Notes under the pieces: generated by a model | What the model was told of the DNA's origin: nothing | Seen by the model: the letters and a program-made list of their open reading frames with translations, nothing else | Databases searched by the model: none | Assembly: GCA_015486375.1 (NCBI GenBank) | Contig: WFRR01000098.1 | Span: 1-64,000 of the forward strand | DNA: 64,000 bases | Source of the DNA: Thiotrichaceae bacterium | GTDB taxonomy: Bacteria; Pseudomonadota; Gammaproteobacteria; Thiotrichales; Thiotrichaceae | Direction of reading: 5' to 3' | Shown: positions 38,492-47,331 of the stretch, piece after piece | Layout of the letters: every line of letters begins with the position of its first letter | Numbering within the stretch: position 1 is the first letter of the stretch | Made by a program: the position numbers and the translations under genes

Positions 38492-39085
38492 CTAATGATG
38501 TAAATGGGTAAACATAATTTGTGACAATTTGTAGATTGCCTCACTTTGTGCCGCCACATAGGCATTGTAACCATTACCTTTAGAACGGACATTAATCGTA
38601 CTGTACTCAGTCTTTAACAGCTTATTTCTCTTTAATAAACTCCAATGCGCTTTGAGTGTAACTGTTTTACCTAAATCACCATCTAAGCGTTCAATTTTTA
38701 CTCGTATATGAAAGTCAGGCTGATTATTGTGTTTCCAAGGATAGGTTTCAATGTGGTTAGAGTTGGCAAGAATCGATAAATTTCGGCTTAGTGTATTGGA
38801 AATATCTTCACGTAATGAGCCACCCCACTGGTGCATTTCGACTAACTCGACTTCGGTAGCATCTTTTCTCAGCACTAATTGAGGACGGCGCAGTAAACGA
38901 GGAATATGAACAGGTCCAACGCCTAAACTTAAGGTCGATAAATAAGCAGATTCCTGCTTTAACTCAGCAACTTCTGCTACGCTACTTAAAGAATAAAAAT
39001 GAGTACGATTTTTACTGGATGAACAAGCAGTCAATAGGCTTAGAGAAATTAGCCACAAAAGTGGAAAATAATAGGATGTTTGCAT
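38492..39085 (-). CDS. PqiC/YmbA-family outer-membrane lipoprotein
   Basis: About 197 residues from the ATG at 39085, preferred over 39109 because AAGGAA lies 8 bp upstream. Lipobox LTAC. LGVGPVHIPRLLRRPQLVLR followed by HQWGGSLREDISNTLSRNL is the DUF330/PqiC fold, normally a partner of MCE-type PqiAB or MlaD lipid transporters (ABC-type transport auxiliary). No mce, pqiA or pqiB gene is next to it here, so it is an orphan copy. Confidence 0.85.
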   Translation of the reverse strand: MQTSYYFPLLWLISLSLLTACSSSKNRTHFYSLSSVAEVAELKQESAYLSTLSLGVGPVHIPRLLRRPQLVLRKDATEVELVEMHQWGGSLREDISNTLSRNLSILANSNHIETYPWKHNNQPDFHIRVKIERLDGDLGKTVTLKAHWSLLKRNKLLKTEYSTINVRSKGNGYNAYVAAQSEAIYKLSQIMFTHLHH

Positions 39086-39234
39086 AAATTTTATTCCTTG
39101 GTTTATCATTTAGCAAAAATGAATCATTCAGTAATTTATAGTGTCAATAATGAATGATCTATTGCTAAGCATAATGATGCAAATTGATGGCTTAAGTGTA
39201 GATATTTTTGCTTATCAAAGGGGAATTTTATTTA

Positions 39235-40227
39235 ATGAAGATTTTATGGATATTGGTTTTTTCTACATTCGTTTCTGCTTGTTTAGCGATGCCTACCGTA
39301 ATGGATTATCTGCTTTCTGATCAGTCAAAAATTGACTCAATCCATATCTTAAGCAGTAAAAAATTACAGTTTAAGGGTTTCAAAGACCTGCCCTTTGACG
39401 GAATTTCTGACTTAGCTTGGGATGAAAAACAACAAATACTGTACGCAATTAGTGACCGTGCGGCATTATTTCACCTTAAATTAAACTATCAAGATAAAAA
39501 GATTCATAATGTTTCTGTCATTGCAGCTTATCCACTTAAAAATAAGCAAGGCGACATTTTAGTCAGCGATAATGCCGATGCTGAGGGATTAGACCTTAGC
39601 TATAATGAGAAAGGTGAAACTATCTTACATGTATCTTTCGAGCAAACGCCGCGTATTGCACAGTACACTCCCACAGGTGAATGGTTAAAAAAAATCTCTT
39701 TACCCAAACCATTAAGTCAAATTAAATATTATCGCAGCTCTAATAAAGCCTTAGAAAGCGTTGTTCACCATCCTCGTCATGGATTGTTAACTGCGACTGA
39801 ATACCCTCTCAAACAGTACGATATGCAGCAGCAGCGTATTTATTCCCGTTCAGGTAAGGAATGGATTATTCCTACCTCCGATGCAAAAAATAGTGCAATT
39901 ACCGCATTAAGTATTTTGCCTAATCAAAATGTGTTAATACTTGAACGGGCATGGGCAGGATTTCTCCATCCTTTAGTCATTACTTTAAGTGAGGTAAATA
40001 TTAATAATTGTGTGCCAAACACAATTTGTTCGGTTAAAAAAATAGCAAAGTTATCCACAGCCGATTCATGGCGATTAGATAACTTTGAAGGCTTAACACA
40101 TTTCAAAAAAGACCTTTATTTTATGGTCTCCGATAACAACGCTCAGCCCATACAGAGTACACTTTTGGTCTTATTTGAGATACAAAAAGAAGCCTATCAA
40201 GATTCAAGCAAAGACGAATTTTACTGA
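39235..40227 (+). CDS. Esterase-like phytase-family exported protein
   Basis: About 330 residues from the ATG at 39235, which follows an AAAGGGGA ribosome site; the in-frame TTG at 39208 has none. The signal region ends in VSAC, so it may be a lipoprotein. The body (about 45-325), with DLPFDGISDLAWD, LYAISDRAALFHL, NADAEGLDL and DNFEGLTHF, matches the esterase-like activity of phytase domain, a beta-propeller of unsettled substrate. Single gene upstream of the nrdA control region. Confidence 0.78.
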   Translation: MKILWILVFSTFVSACLAMPTVMDYLLSDQSKIDSIHILSSKKLQFKGFKDLPFDGISDLAWDEKQQILYAISDRAALFHLKLNYQDKKIHNVSVIAAYPLKNKQGDILVSDNADAEGLDLSYNEKGETILHVSFEQTPRIAQYTPTGEWLKKISLPKPLSQIKYYRSSNKALESVVHHPRHGLLTATEYPLKQYDMQQQRIYSRSGKEWIIPTSDAKNSAITALSILPNQNVLILERAWAGFLHPLVITLSEVNINNCVPNTICSVKKIAKLSTADSWRLDNFEGLTHFKKDLYFMVSDNNAQPIQSTLLVLFEIQKEAYQDSSKDEFY

Positions 40228-40242
40228 GTAATTAAATTCGAG

Positions 40243-40284
40243 TTATCCACAGGATATCCACAACTTCTCCCCAAGTTAACCACA
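40243..40284. promoter_or_regulatory. DnaA-box-like cluster upstream of nrdA
   Basis: Three 9-mers in the same orientation: TTATCCACA (40243-40251, perfect consensus), ATATCCACA (40254-40262, one mismatch) and TTAACCACA (40276-40284, one mismatch). In E. coli DnaA binds and regulates nrdAB through such boxes. The cluster lies just upstream of the predicted nrdA promoter. A replication origin is unlikely because dnaA, gidA and dnaN are not near. Confidence 0.65.
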
Positions 40285-40327
40285 GGATGTAGTGCTTGAC
40301 AGATACTGAAACCACAACCTATAGTGT
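40280..40327. promoter_or_regulatory. Tandem NrdR-box-like operators
   Basis: Two 16-mers resemble the NrdR consensus acaCwAtATaTwGtgt: 40312-40327 matches 13 of 16 positions and 40280-40295 matches 11. Their start-to-start spacing is 32 bp, about three helical turns, the usual NrdR arrangement. The downstream box covers the predicted -10. NrdR represses ribonucleotide reductase genes when dATP is high. Confidence 0.55.
40296..40325 (+). promoter_or_regulatory. nrdA promoter
   Basis: Perfect -35 TTGACA (40296-40301), an 18-bp spacer and -10 TATAGT (40320-40325). The predicted transcript would have a leader of about 180 nt before the nrdA ATG. Confidence 0.6.
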
Positions 40328-40514
40328 TTTTTGTCTTGATGACATTGGACGTTTTATGGATGAGATGACTGTGTAAAAACAAAAAAAATCGGCTAGCAGA
40401 GTTAGACCATCGTTTCAACAACAATGTTAATGTTAAAGAAAAACTGAGAAGATAGACACAATAACCCAAGCTCCTATTTAGCTTAATCAGCAACCACCAG
40501 TTACGAGAAAAAAC

Positions 40515-43500
40515 ATGCAATATCCTGCCGCAGAAAATGGCGCAATAACGAAGGCTGCGCCTAATGGTGCTTATGCAATCCAGAACGCTGTCTCCTACGT
40601 AAATTCCAATGCATTTAAAGTCGTTCGGCGCAATGGACAAGTAACACAATTTAATGCTCAAAAAATTGAAACCGCAATGACAAAAGCCTTTTTTGATGTT
40701 GAAGGTCAAGGGGCAGCAGATTCTGCTCGCATTCATGAGCGCGTTAAAACGCTAACAAAAACCGTTGAAACCTGCTTATTTCGTCGCATTCCTGAAGGTG
40801 GAATTATCCATATTGAGGATATTCAAGATCAGGTTGAATTGGCTTTAATGCGAAAAGGTGAACAGAAAGTCGCCCGTAGTTACGTTATTTATCGAGAAGA
40901 ACGCAGTAAATTACGCCATCAACAAGAAAGCGAACAAGATCAACTCGAACCTAAAATTTATGTCACCGATGTTTTAGGAAAACGTAAACAATTAGATGAA
41001 CTACGTTTAAAAACGATTGTTGCAGAAGCTGTAGAAGGTTTAATAGGCGTTGATGGACAAACGCTGTATCAAAGTGCTGTTCACAATCTTTTCGATGGTG
41101 TACCTGAAACCGATGTCAGTGCTGTCTTTATTATGGCTGCACGGGTCATGATTGAAAAAGATCCTAACTATAGTTTTGTCGCAGCCCGTTTATTACAAGA
41201 TAGTTTACGTCGTGAAGCTCTAAGTTTTCTCAATAACACAGAATCTGAAGCGACCCTTGCAGAAATGCATTCTTTATATTCAACTTACTTAGAAAAGACC
41301 TTAAATAAGGCTGTCGATTTAGAACTGGTTGATCCTGAACTACTCCGTTATGACTTAGTCAAATTAGGCGCAGCACTACAGGCTAACCGAGATCAACAAT
41401 TTACTTATTTAGGCTTACAAACCCTCTATGATCGTTACTTTATTCATTCGGGTAATACTCGTTTTGAATTACCACAAATTTTCTTTATGCGGGTTTCAAT
41501 GGGACTAGCGATTAATGAGGAAAATCGTGAAGAACGTGCCATTGAATTTTACAATCTACTGTCATCTTTCGACTTTATGAGCAGTACCCCAACACTGTTT
41601 AATTCAGGCACATTACGCCCACAACTCTCTTCTTGCTATCTCACCACTATTTCTGATGACCTTGACGGTATTTACAATAGTATTAAAGATAATGCTCTAC
41701 TATCAAAATTTGCAGGTGGCTTAGGCAATGATTGGACACAAGTACGCGGTCTAGGTGCACATATCAAAGGCACAAACGGACAATCACAGGGGGTTGTACC
41801 GTTTCTAAAAGTTGCGAATGATACCGCTGTAGCGGTTAATCAATGTTTTGCACCTGAAACCACTTTACATACTGCAGAAGGCATTAAAGCGATTCGGGAT
41901 GTAAAACAGGGTGATTTAGTCTTAGGTATCAGTGGAACATACCGTGAAGTGACGCAATCGATGGTTTATAACCAACATGATTCAATGGTTGAAGTGGATG
42001 TTAAACATTCGATTAAACCGACTCAAGTTACGTCGGGTCATCCTTTTTATGCTATTACCAATGTTCCATTACAACAAGCCAACAGTCGCACAATGGCATG
42101 GTTAGAAAAAGAAAAAATCAAACCCGATTGGCATGAAGCAGGACAATTACAAAAGGGTGACTATATTGCCCAAGTTATTCCTACAGAAATTGTTCCTGTA
42201 AAAGATTTTAGTGAAGATGATGCACGACTTTATGGTGTATTACTGGGTGATGGTCATTTAAGCAAAAATAAGATGGAATGGGGTGTTTCAGGCAATCCGA
42301 AAAAGGATGAACATCTTGAATTTGTACGTCATTATTTAAATGAACGTAATATTCATTTCTGGGAAACGCCTAGAAATGAGCACTATACCCAAGTTTGTTG
42401 GGCAAGTGGAAAAGGTGTATTACGTGACGCTACGACAGGTTGTTTTGTAAGCCAAGGTGCAGCAACATTACCTTTTACTTATGATGATCTTTATAATACG
42501 CAATCTGAAAAGAGAATCGCACGACGTTTTAATCATTTACCTCAGAGTCAAACGTTAAATTTATTAAAGGGTCTATTAGAAACGGATGGTTGTGTCAGTC
42601 GTGGTACAGAAATTACCTTTACCAGTACTTCACATCATTTAGCGGAAGGATTGCGTTATCAATGTTTGCGTTTAGGTGTACCAACTTCAGGACAGTATCG
42701 AGAACGTAATAATGAACATATAGGTACGCGTGTTGATGGTACAAAAATAGAATTTACAGGTATTACAAAAGCTTTTGACATTCGCATCCCCGCTGTTCAA
42801 AAAATTGCTGAGTTGGTCAACTGTAAAGCGATTGAAAAACAAAATTGGCTTCATTATCAGGGCTGTATTTATAGTCGTATTCGCAGTGTAAAAAATATTC
42901 AAGCATCAACTTTTGTATTCGATTTAAAAGTTGAAGGGGATGAATCTTATATGACCACAGCAGGGCTAGCTCACAATGGGGGTAAGCGTAAGGGAGCTGT
43001 TTGTGCCTATTTAGAAACATGGCATATTGATATTGAAGAGTTTTTAGAGCTACGTAAAAACACAGGTGATGAGCGCCGTCGTACTCATGATATGAATTCG
43101 GCAAATTGGATTCCGGATCTCTTCATGAAGCGAGTAGCAGAGGAAAAAGAGTGGACTTTATTCTCGCCTGATGAAACACCTGAATTACATGAGTTGTATG
43201 GTAAAGCGTTTGAGACGAAGTATAAAGAATACGAAGCCAAAGCTGTACGCGGTGAGATGAAGCTAAGTAAAACGATTGCAGCGCTGGATTTATGGCGAAA
43301 AATGTTAGGTATGCTATTTGAAACGGGGCATCCTTGGATTACTTTTAAAGATCCTTGTAATATACGTTATAGTAATCAACATGTTGGTGTAGTTCATAGC
43401 TCCAATTTATGTACCGAAATAATGTTGCATACAGACTCAGATGAAATAGCCGTTTGCTTTCCTAAAGGTACTCAAATTCTAACTAAACAAGGACAGAAAC

Positions 43501-45605
43501 CGATTGAGCTATGTGATCAGGAAAAAGTCCTTGTTCCTTTTAGTGATGAATTGAATCCCCAACAACGATTTTTAACAGCAACATTAATTCCTCAAGGAAA
43601 AAAACAGGTTTATGAAATAATTACCAAAAATGGTATTAGTATTTGTGCCACAGAAGAGCATCCTTTTTTAATTCAACGTCCTATTGATCATGATAAGCCT
43701 AGAGTATATGAATGGCGTAAGCTTAAAGAGCTGCAAAAAAATGATTTTATTGTTTGTCCTTTGACACCCTCTATTTACCCTGAAATGGGTCAACAAGATT
43801 GTGACTTTACAGCAGCAGGTTGGATGTTAGGTGATGGCTGGATGTCTAGTTCCTATGGTGTTTGTTTTGCTCCCCATGAAATAGTAGCTAAGGAATTCGT
43901 TTTACCTATTGTAGAACGCTGGCATCAAGAATCTCCACTTGGAAAAAATACGCCTCATTCTGCTGCTCCTACACCGTATACACAACCCAATGGGGTTATA
44001 AACTGGCATACCCAACGACAGGGTTTTATTGATTATGTTAAAGAACGTTTTGGTTTTTATCGTGCAATAGGTCCTGATAAATCTATTGCTCCCCAAATAA
44101 AGTACGCCGCATCTAATCAGATTGCTAGTTTCTTGTCGGGACTATTTTCTGCTGATGGTTGTGTGCTGAATGATTCACGCCGTAAAAAAGGGGGAGTAGC
44201 TGTTAATCTATCATCCGCCAGTTTAGTGTTACTCAAAGATGTACAATTATTACTTAAACCTTTTGGTATTCATGGACGTGTACGTGGTTGTTCTGTTAAA
44301 GGAAGAGAGACAAAATGGCAGGGAACCTACGAAATAAAAGATGCGGATTCTATTGTAAATTTTATCCGCTTTATTGGCTTTTCTTTAACACCCAATAAGC
44401 AAGAGAAGTTACAAGCACTACTCCCTAAACTTAGTAGCCGCTCTGCATTTCAACATTCAGAAGTCGTTGAAATTATTGCTAAAGGTGAAGAGGAAGTCTT
44501 TGATTTATCATTAGCTGAAGATCATTCATTTATTGCTAATGGTTTGGTTGTACATAACTGTAACCTCGGTTCAGTCAATATTGCTGCCCATACCACAGAA
44601 GATGGTTTAGATTTAGAAAAAATGCAGCGCACCATTACCACTGCAATGCGAATGCTAGATAATGTGATTGATTACAATTATTACAGTGTGCCTCAAGCGA
44701 AATTATCTAATAGTCGGCATCGCCCTGTTGGCATTGGCATGATGGGTTTTCAGGACGCTTTGTATAAACAAAATATTCCTTATGCTTCAGAAGCGGCTGT
44801 TGAATTTGCCGATAAAAGTATGGAAGCTTTATCTTATTTTGCCATTCAAACCTCTAATCGCTTAGCCGTAGAGCGAGGTACTTATTCCACTTTTGAAGGT
44901 TCACTTTGGTCTCAGGGTATTTTACCGATTGATTCTTTAGATAAATTAATTGAGGAGCGCGGAGAATATATTCAGGTGGATCAGTCCTCAACATTAGATT
45001 GGGGGTCACTGCGTAGTGATATTCAAGCAACAGGTATGCGAAATTCTAATGTCATGGCAATCGCCCCAACAGCGACTATTTCAAATATCTGTGGTGTGAG
45101 TCAATCGATTGAGCCGACCTATCAAAATATGTTTGTTAAGTCCAATTTGTCAGGCGAATTTATGGTGATTAATGCCCATATGGTTAATGATCTTAAAGCT
45201 TTAGGGATTTGGGATGAAGTGATGATCAATGACTTAAAATATGATGATGGTAGCTTACAAAATATTGAGCGAATTCCAACTAATCTTAAAGAAAAATATG
45301 CAACCGCGTTTGAAATGGATGCACGTTGGTTAATTGAAGCAGCGAGTCGTCGGCAGAAATGGATTGATCAAGGACAATCACTCAACCTTTATATGTCAGA
45401 GCCTTCTGGATCAAAGTTAGATAACCTATATAAACTAGCGTGGGTACGAGGTTTAAAAACGACCTATTATTTACGTTCAATGGGGGCGACACATATGGAA
45501 AAAACGACAGAACGTACCACGACAGAAGATACGAGCAATAGTGTAGGTTCTGAGGCACCTCAGGCTTGCTCAATTCTTGATCCTGATTGTGATGCTTGTC
45601 AGTAA
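40515..45605 (+). CDS. nrdA: Class Ia ribonucleotide reductase alpha subunit, precursor with two inteins
   Basis: Reduces ribonucleoside diphosphates to deoxy forms. The 1696-residue precursor leaves about 950 residues after removal of two inteins (444-821 and 981-1348), close to the long Pseudomonas-type NrdA. Two ATP-cone-like regions (about 33-120 and 145-235) precede the barrel. Catalytic elements: SSCYLTT (redox Cys), SNLCTEI (radical Cys with Asn and Glu), AV-CNLGSV (second redox Cys, the intein 2 junction), TTYYLRSMG (Tyr pair), and the C-terminal CxxC-type tail. nrdB is not adjacent: the next gene is convergent gspJ. Cysteine set is complete once both inteins are removed. Confidence 0.97.
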   Translation: MQYPAAENGAITKAAPNGAYAIQNAVSYVNSNAFKVVRRNGQVTQFNAQKIETAMTKAFFDVEGQGAADSARIHERVKTLTKTVETCLFRRIPEGGIIHIEDIQDQVELALMRKGEQKVARSYVIYREERSKLRHQQESEQDQLEPKIYVTDVLGKRKQLDELRLKTIVAEAVEGLIGVDGQTLYQSAVHNLFDGVPETDVSAVFIMAARVMIEKDPNYSFVAARLLQDSLRREALSFLNNTESEATLAEMHSLYSTYLEKTLNKAVDLELVDPELLRYDLVKLGAALQANRDQQFTYLGLQTLYDRYFIHSGNTRFELPQIFFMRVSMGLAINEENREERAIEFYNLLSSFDFMSSTPTLFNSGTLRPQLSSCYLTTISDDLDGIYNSIKDNALLSKFAGGLGNDWTQVRGLGAHIKGTNGQSQGVVPFLKVANDTAVAVNQCFAPETTLHTAEGIKAIRDVKQGDLVLGISGTYREVTQSMVYNQHDSMVEVDVKHSIKPTQVTSGHPFYAITNVPLQQANSRTMAWLEKEKIKPDWHEAGQLQKGDYIAQVIPTEIVPVKDFSEDDARLYGVLLGDGHLSKNKMEWGVSGNPKKDEHLEFVRHYLNERNIHFWETPRNEHYTQVCWASGKGVLRDATTGCFVSQGAATLPFTYDDLYNTQSEKRIARRFNHLPQSQTLNLLKGLLETDGCVSRGTEITFTSTSHHLAEGLRYQCLRLGVPTSGQYRERNNEHIGTRVDGTKIEFTGITKAFDIRIPAVQKIAELVNCKAIEKQNWLHYQGCIYSRIRSVKNIQASTFVFDLKVEGDESYMTTAGLAHNGGKRKGAVCAYLETWHIDIEEFLELRKNTGDERRRTHDMNSANWIPDLFMKRVAEEKEWTLFSPDETPELHELYGKAFETKYKEYEAKAVRGEMKLSKTIAALDLWRKMLGMLFETGHPWITFKDPCNIRYSNQHVGVVHSSNLCTEIMLHTDSDEIAVCFPKGTQILTKQGQKPIELCDQEKVLVPFSDELNPQQRFLTATLIPQGKKQVYEIITKNGISICATEEHPFLIQRPIDHDKPRVYEWRKLKELQKNDFIVCPLTPSIYPEMGQQDCDFTAAGWMLGDGWMSSSYGVCFAPHEIVAKEFVLPIVERWHQESPLGKNTPHSAAPTPYTQPNGVINWHTQRQGFIDYVKERFGFYRAIGPDKSIAPQIKYAASNQIASFLSGLFSADGCVLNDSRRKKGGVAVNLSSASLVLLKDVQLLLKPFGIHGRVRGCSVKGRETKWQGTYEIKDADSIVNFIRFIGFSLTPNKQEKLQALLPKLSSRSAFQHSEVVEIIAKGEEEVFDLSLAEDHSFIANGLVVHNCNLGSVNIAAHTTEDGLDLEKMQRTITTAMRMLDNVIDYNYYSVPQAKLSNSRHRPVGIGMMGFQDALYKQNIPYASEAAVEFADKSMEALSYFAIQTSNRLAVERGTYSTFEGSLWSQGILPIDSLDKLIEERGEYIQVDQSSTLDWGSLRSDIQATGMRNSNVMAIAPTATISNICGVSQSIEPTYQNMFVKSNLSGEFMVINAHMVNDLKALGIWDEVMINDLKYDDGSLQNIERIPTNLKEKYATAFEMDARWLIEAASRRQKWIDQGQSLNLYMSEPSGSKLDNLYKLAWVRGLKTTYYLRSMGATHMEKTTERTTTEDTSNSVGSEAPQACSILDPDCDACQ
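41844..42977 (+). mobile_element. Intein 1 in NrdA, LAGLIDADG endonuclease type, +1 Gly
   Basis: 378 residues (precursor 444-821) between AVNQ and GGKRKGAV. It begins with Cys (CFAPETTL, block A), has TSGHPF (block B, 506-509), two LAGLIDADG motifs (LYGVLLGDGHL and LLKGLLETDGCV) and ends AGLAHN. The residue after the final Asn is Gly, which cannot be the usual Cys/Ser/Thr nucleophile, and the block F His is replaced by Glu810. The insertion falls in the segment equivalent to specificity loop 2 of E. coli NrdA. Resembles the bacterial intein-like (BIL) class; I recall such RIR1 entries but could not check. Confidence 0.9.
43455..44558 (+). mobile_element. Intein 2 in NrdA, LAGLIDADG endonuclease type, canonical
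   Basis: 368 residues (precursor 981-1348) between EIAV and CNLGSV. It starts CFPKGTQIL (block A), has TEEHPF (block B, 1046-1049), LAGLIDADG motifs GWMLGDGWM and FLSGLFSADGCV, block F with His1337 in EDHSF, and ends VVHN followed by Cys (+1). All splice residues are canonical, so it should splice. The +1 Cys is a redox-active cysteine of the enzyme, equivalent to E. coli Cys462, so no active enzyme can form without splicing. Confidence 0.95.
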
Positions 45606-45670
45606 TGGTCATTGGATCGTTAATTAACCATTATTAATCGTTACAATACAGTTCAATGGGGCTTGATGGC

Positions 45671-46285
45671 TTAGGATGAAATTAAGAAAATCCTTTGTAT
45701 CTTGCCCCATTTTTTATGCTCTATATTAATTTCAATCGCTCTTGGTAAAGCAATCACACGTCCAGCAAGGGTCTCGGGTTGCCATGTCTCTTGCCATTGT
45801 TTTTGACTATTCAGAAAGCGTAGATTCAGTGCCAGCATATTATCCAATAATAGTTGCGTTTGAGGTTCTTCGTTTTGAGTATGATCAATATGATTCCAGC
45901 TTAAACGTAACCATTTATCTTCCTCTAACTGATAAACAACCCGTTGCAAACTACTTCTTAAGCTCTCGGCAGGATTGGGATGACCATCTCGACTAAACGT
46001 CAGTACATCATTACCCTCTGTATTATATAAAGCAGCTTGTAATTGTCCGCTACCTTGATTCACAGGTCGAGCCACCATTTGCATCATATCTCGCTGAACG
46101 AACAACATCGCTAGCTGTAATTGTTTAAGATCATCCGCAGATTCTTCAGTTACTTGACTGGTTTGAATCACTGAATTTAGGCCACTATAAGTCAGTACAC
46201 TGACAATCGCAAAGATAGCAATCGCAAGCAGTAATTCTAATAAAGTAAAGCCATTAGCCTGATAAGATCGGGGTGAATGATTCAT
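45671..46285 (-). CDS. gspJ: Type II secretion minor pseudopilin GspJ
   Basis: 204 residues. Prepilin leader cut after Gly in ANGFTLLELLLAIAIFAIVS, with the conserved Glu at +5, then a single hydrophobic stalk helix and a globular head. Caps the pseudopilus tip with GspI and GspK. Its start overlaps gspI by 4 nt. gspK, which usually follows, is absent: the next gene is convergent nrdA. Confidence 0.93.
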   Translation of the reverse strand: MNHSPRSYQANGFTLLELLLAIAIFAIVSVLTYSGLNSVIQTSQVTEESADDLKQLQLAMLFVQRDMMQMVARPVNQGSGQLQAALYNTEGNDVLTFSRDGHPNPAESLRSSLQRVVYQLEEDKWLRLSWNHIDHTQNEEPQTQLLLDNMLALNLRFLNSQKQWQETWQPETLAGRVIALPRAIEINIEHKKWGKIQRIFLISS

Positions 46286-46719
46286 CGTAAAATAGTTTGG
46301 GTTTGAGCAACAGGGGGTCTAGCCATAAAACTAGTAACGGTAATTAAGGAGTCAGAATCATTTTCAGATTTAAATACCGAAATTTCAATTCGCTGCACAT
46401 CTTTATCAGGCGTTTTTTTAACCTTACGTTTCCAATACCAGTCACGATCTAACATCGTTGCATTGCCTGATTTATCACCCTTACTTAACCATTTTGCATC
46501 GATTTTAATTTTAGTCATTTCATTCATGGCGACCCAATTAGCAAAGGTTTTGTCCGCTAAATAAGAGGCATTGCTGGTTGCATTACCCGCAACGCGGACG
46601 GCTGCACCCAAGGCAATGGCAATAATTGCCAGTGCAACCATCACCTCAAGCAAAGTAAAGCCTTGTGAAAGTTGCGAATAAGGGGGGGATTTAACTCTAT
46701 TCATTAGTTTGCTTGTCAA
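46282..46719 (-). CDS. gspI: Type II secretion minor pseudopilin GspI
   Basis: 145 residues. Leader SQGFTLLEVMVALAIIAIALGAAVR with the type IV prepilin cut and hydrophobic helix. The ATG at 46719 overlaps gspH by 23 nt; the alternative at 46704 would overlap by 8. Tip protein of the pseudopilus. Confidence 0.92.
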   Translation of the reverse strand: MTSKLMNRVKSPPYSQLSQGFTLLEVMVALAIIAIALGAAVRVAGNATSNASYLADKTFANWVAMNEMTKIKIDAKWLSKGDKSGNATMLDRDWYWKRKVKKTPDKDVQRIEISVFKSENDSDSLITVTSFMARPPVAQTQTILR

Positions 46720-47329
46720 AATGGTAGCTTACATCAGTTTTTCCAATCGAATCAATTTTGATATTGGCACGACCAATACCACTATAATTTAATTGATATT
46801 CAAATGGCGTATTTTCACCACTGGAAAGTAAAAATACTTGTGGTTTAACCGTGATATTTTGCGGGGGTTTATCCTTATTTTTTTGGTTTTTACGTGCAGA
46901 TAAGGAAACTGAAATAGCTTCAATATACAGTTGGGGGCTTAATAATGTGGAAAGGTGGCGTGGTTTTAAGATTTTATCTTGCAGCAATGTCCACTGCGGC
47001 TTTGAATTTTCAACAGTATCACTCGTTTGTAAAGACGTTTCTTCTACACGAAGTTTCGGTTTCTGATCAAAATGACCCTGCTCTGATTTTTGATAAAATT
47101 GATAACCTTCTTGAAAAAAAACAATACCTAATTGTTGAGATTGCAAAATAGATTCTTGACGAGCCAAATTAAACAAAACACGAAACCGTTTAGTTTCTGT
47201 CTGTAGCAGTTCTCGTTTTTTATCACCGGATGTAATACTGGCTAAACTGGCAATGATCGCAATAATCACAATCACAATGATTAACTCAATCAAGGTAAAG
47301 CCTGATTGAGTTTTGGGGGATATAAACAA
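46697..47329 (-). CDS. gspH: Type II secretion minor pseudopilin GspH
   Basis: 210 residues, somewhat longer than common GspH. Leader QSGFTLIELIIVIVIIAIIASLASI. The C-terminal head includes a Lys/Asn-rich insert (RKNQKNKDKPPQNITV) not typical of the family. Third gene of the gspG-H-I-J operon, 2 bp after gspG. Confidence 0.88.
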   Translation of the reverse strand: MFISPKTQSGFTLIELIIVIVIIAIIASLASITSGDKKRELLQTETKRFRVLFNLARQESILQSQQLGIVFFQEGYQFYQKSEQGHFDQKPKLRVEETSLQTSDTVENSKPQWTLLQDKILKPRHLSTLLSPQLYIEAISVSLSARKNQKNKDKPPQNITVKPQVFLLSSGENTPFEYQLNYSGIGRANIKIDSIGKTDVSYHFDKQTNE

Positions 47330-47331
47330 AA

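Noticed and set aside
40243-40284. DnaA-box cluster as a chromosomal replication origin
   Set aside because: Only three boxes, no obvious AT-rich unwinding element, and none of dnaA, dnaN, gidA, rpmH or parAB nearby. Regulation of nrdA is the simpler explanation.
42687-43104. Minus-strand reading frames inside the intein 1 region
   Set aside because: No ribosome sites and no homology; they mirror the intein coding frame, which has clear splice and endonuclease motifs.
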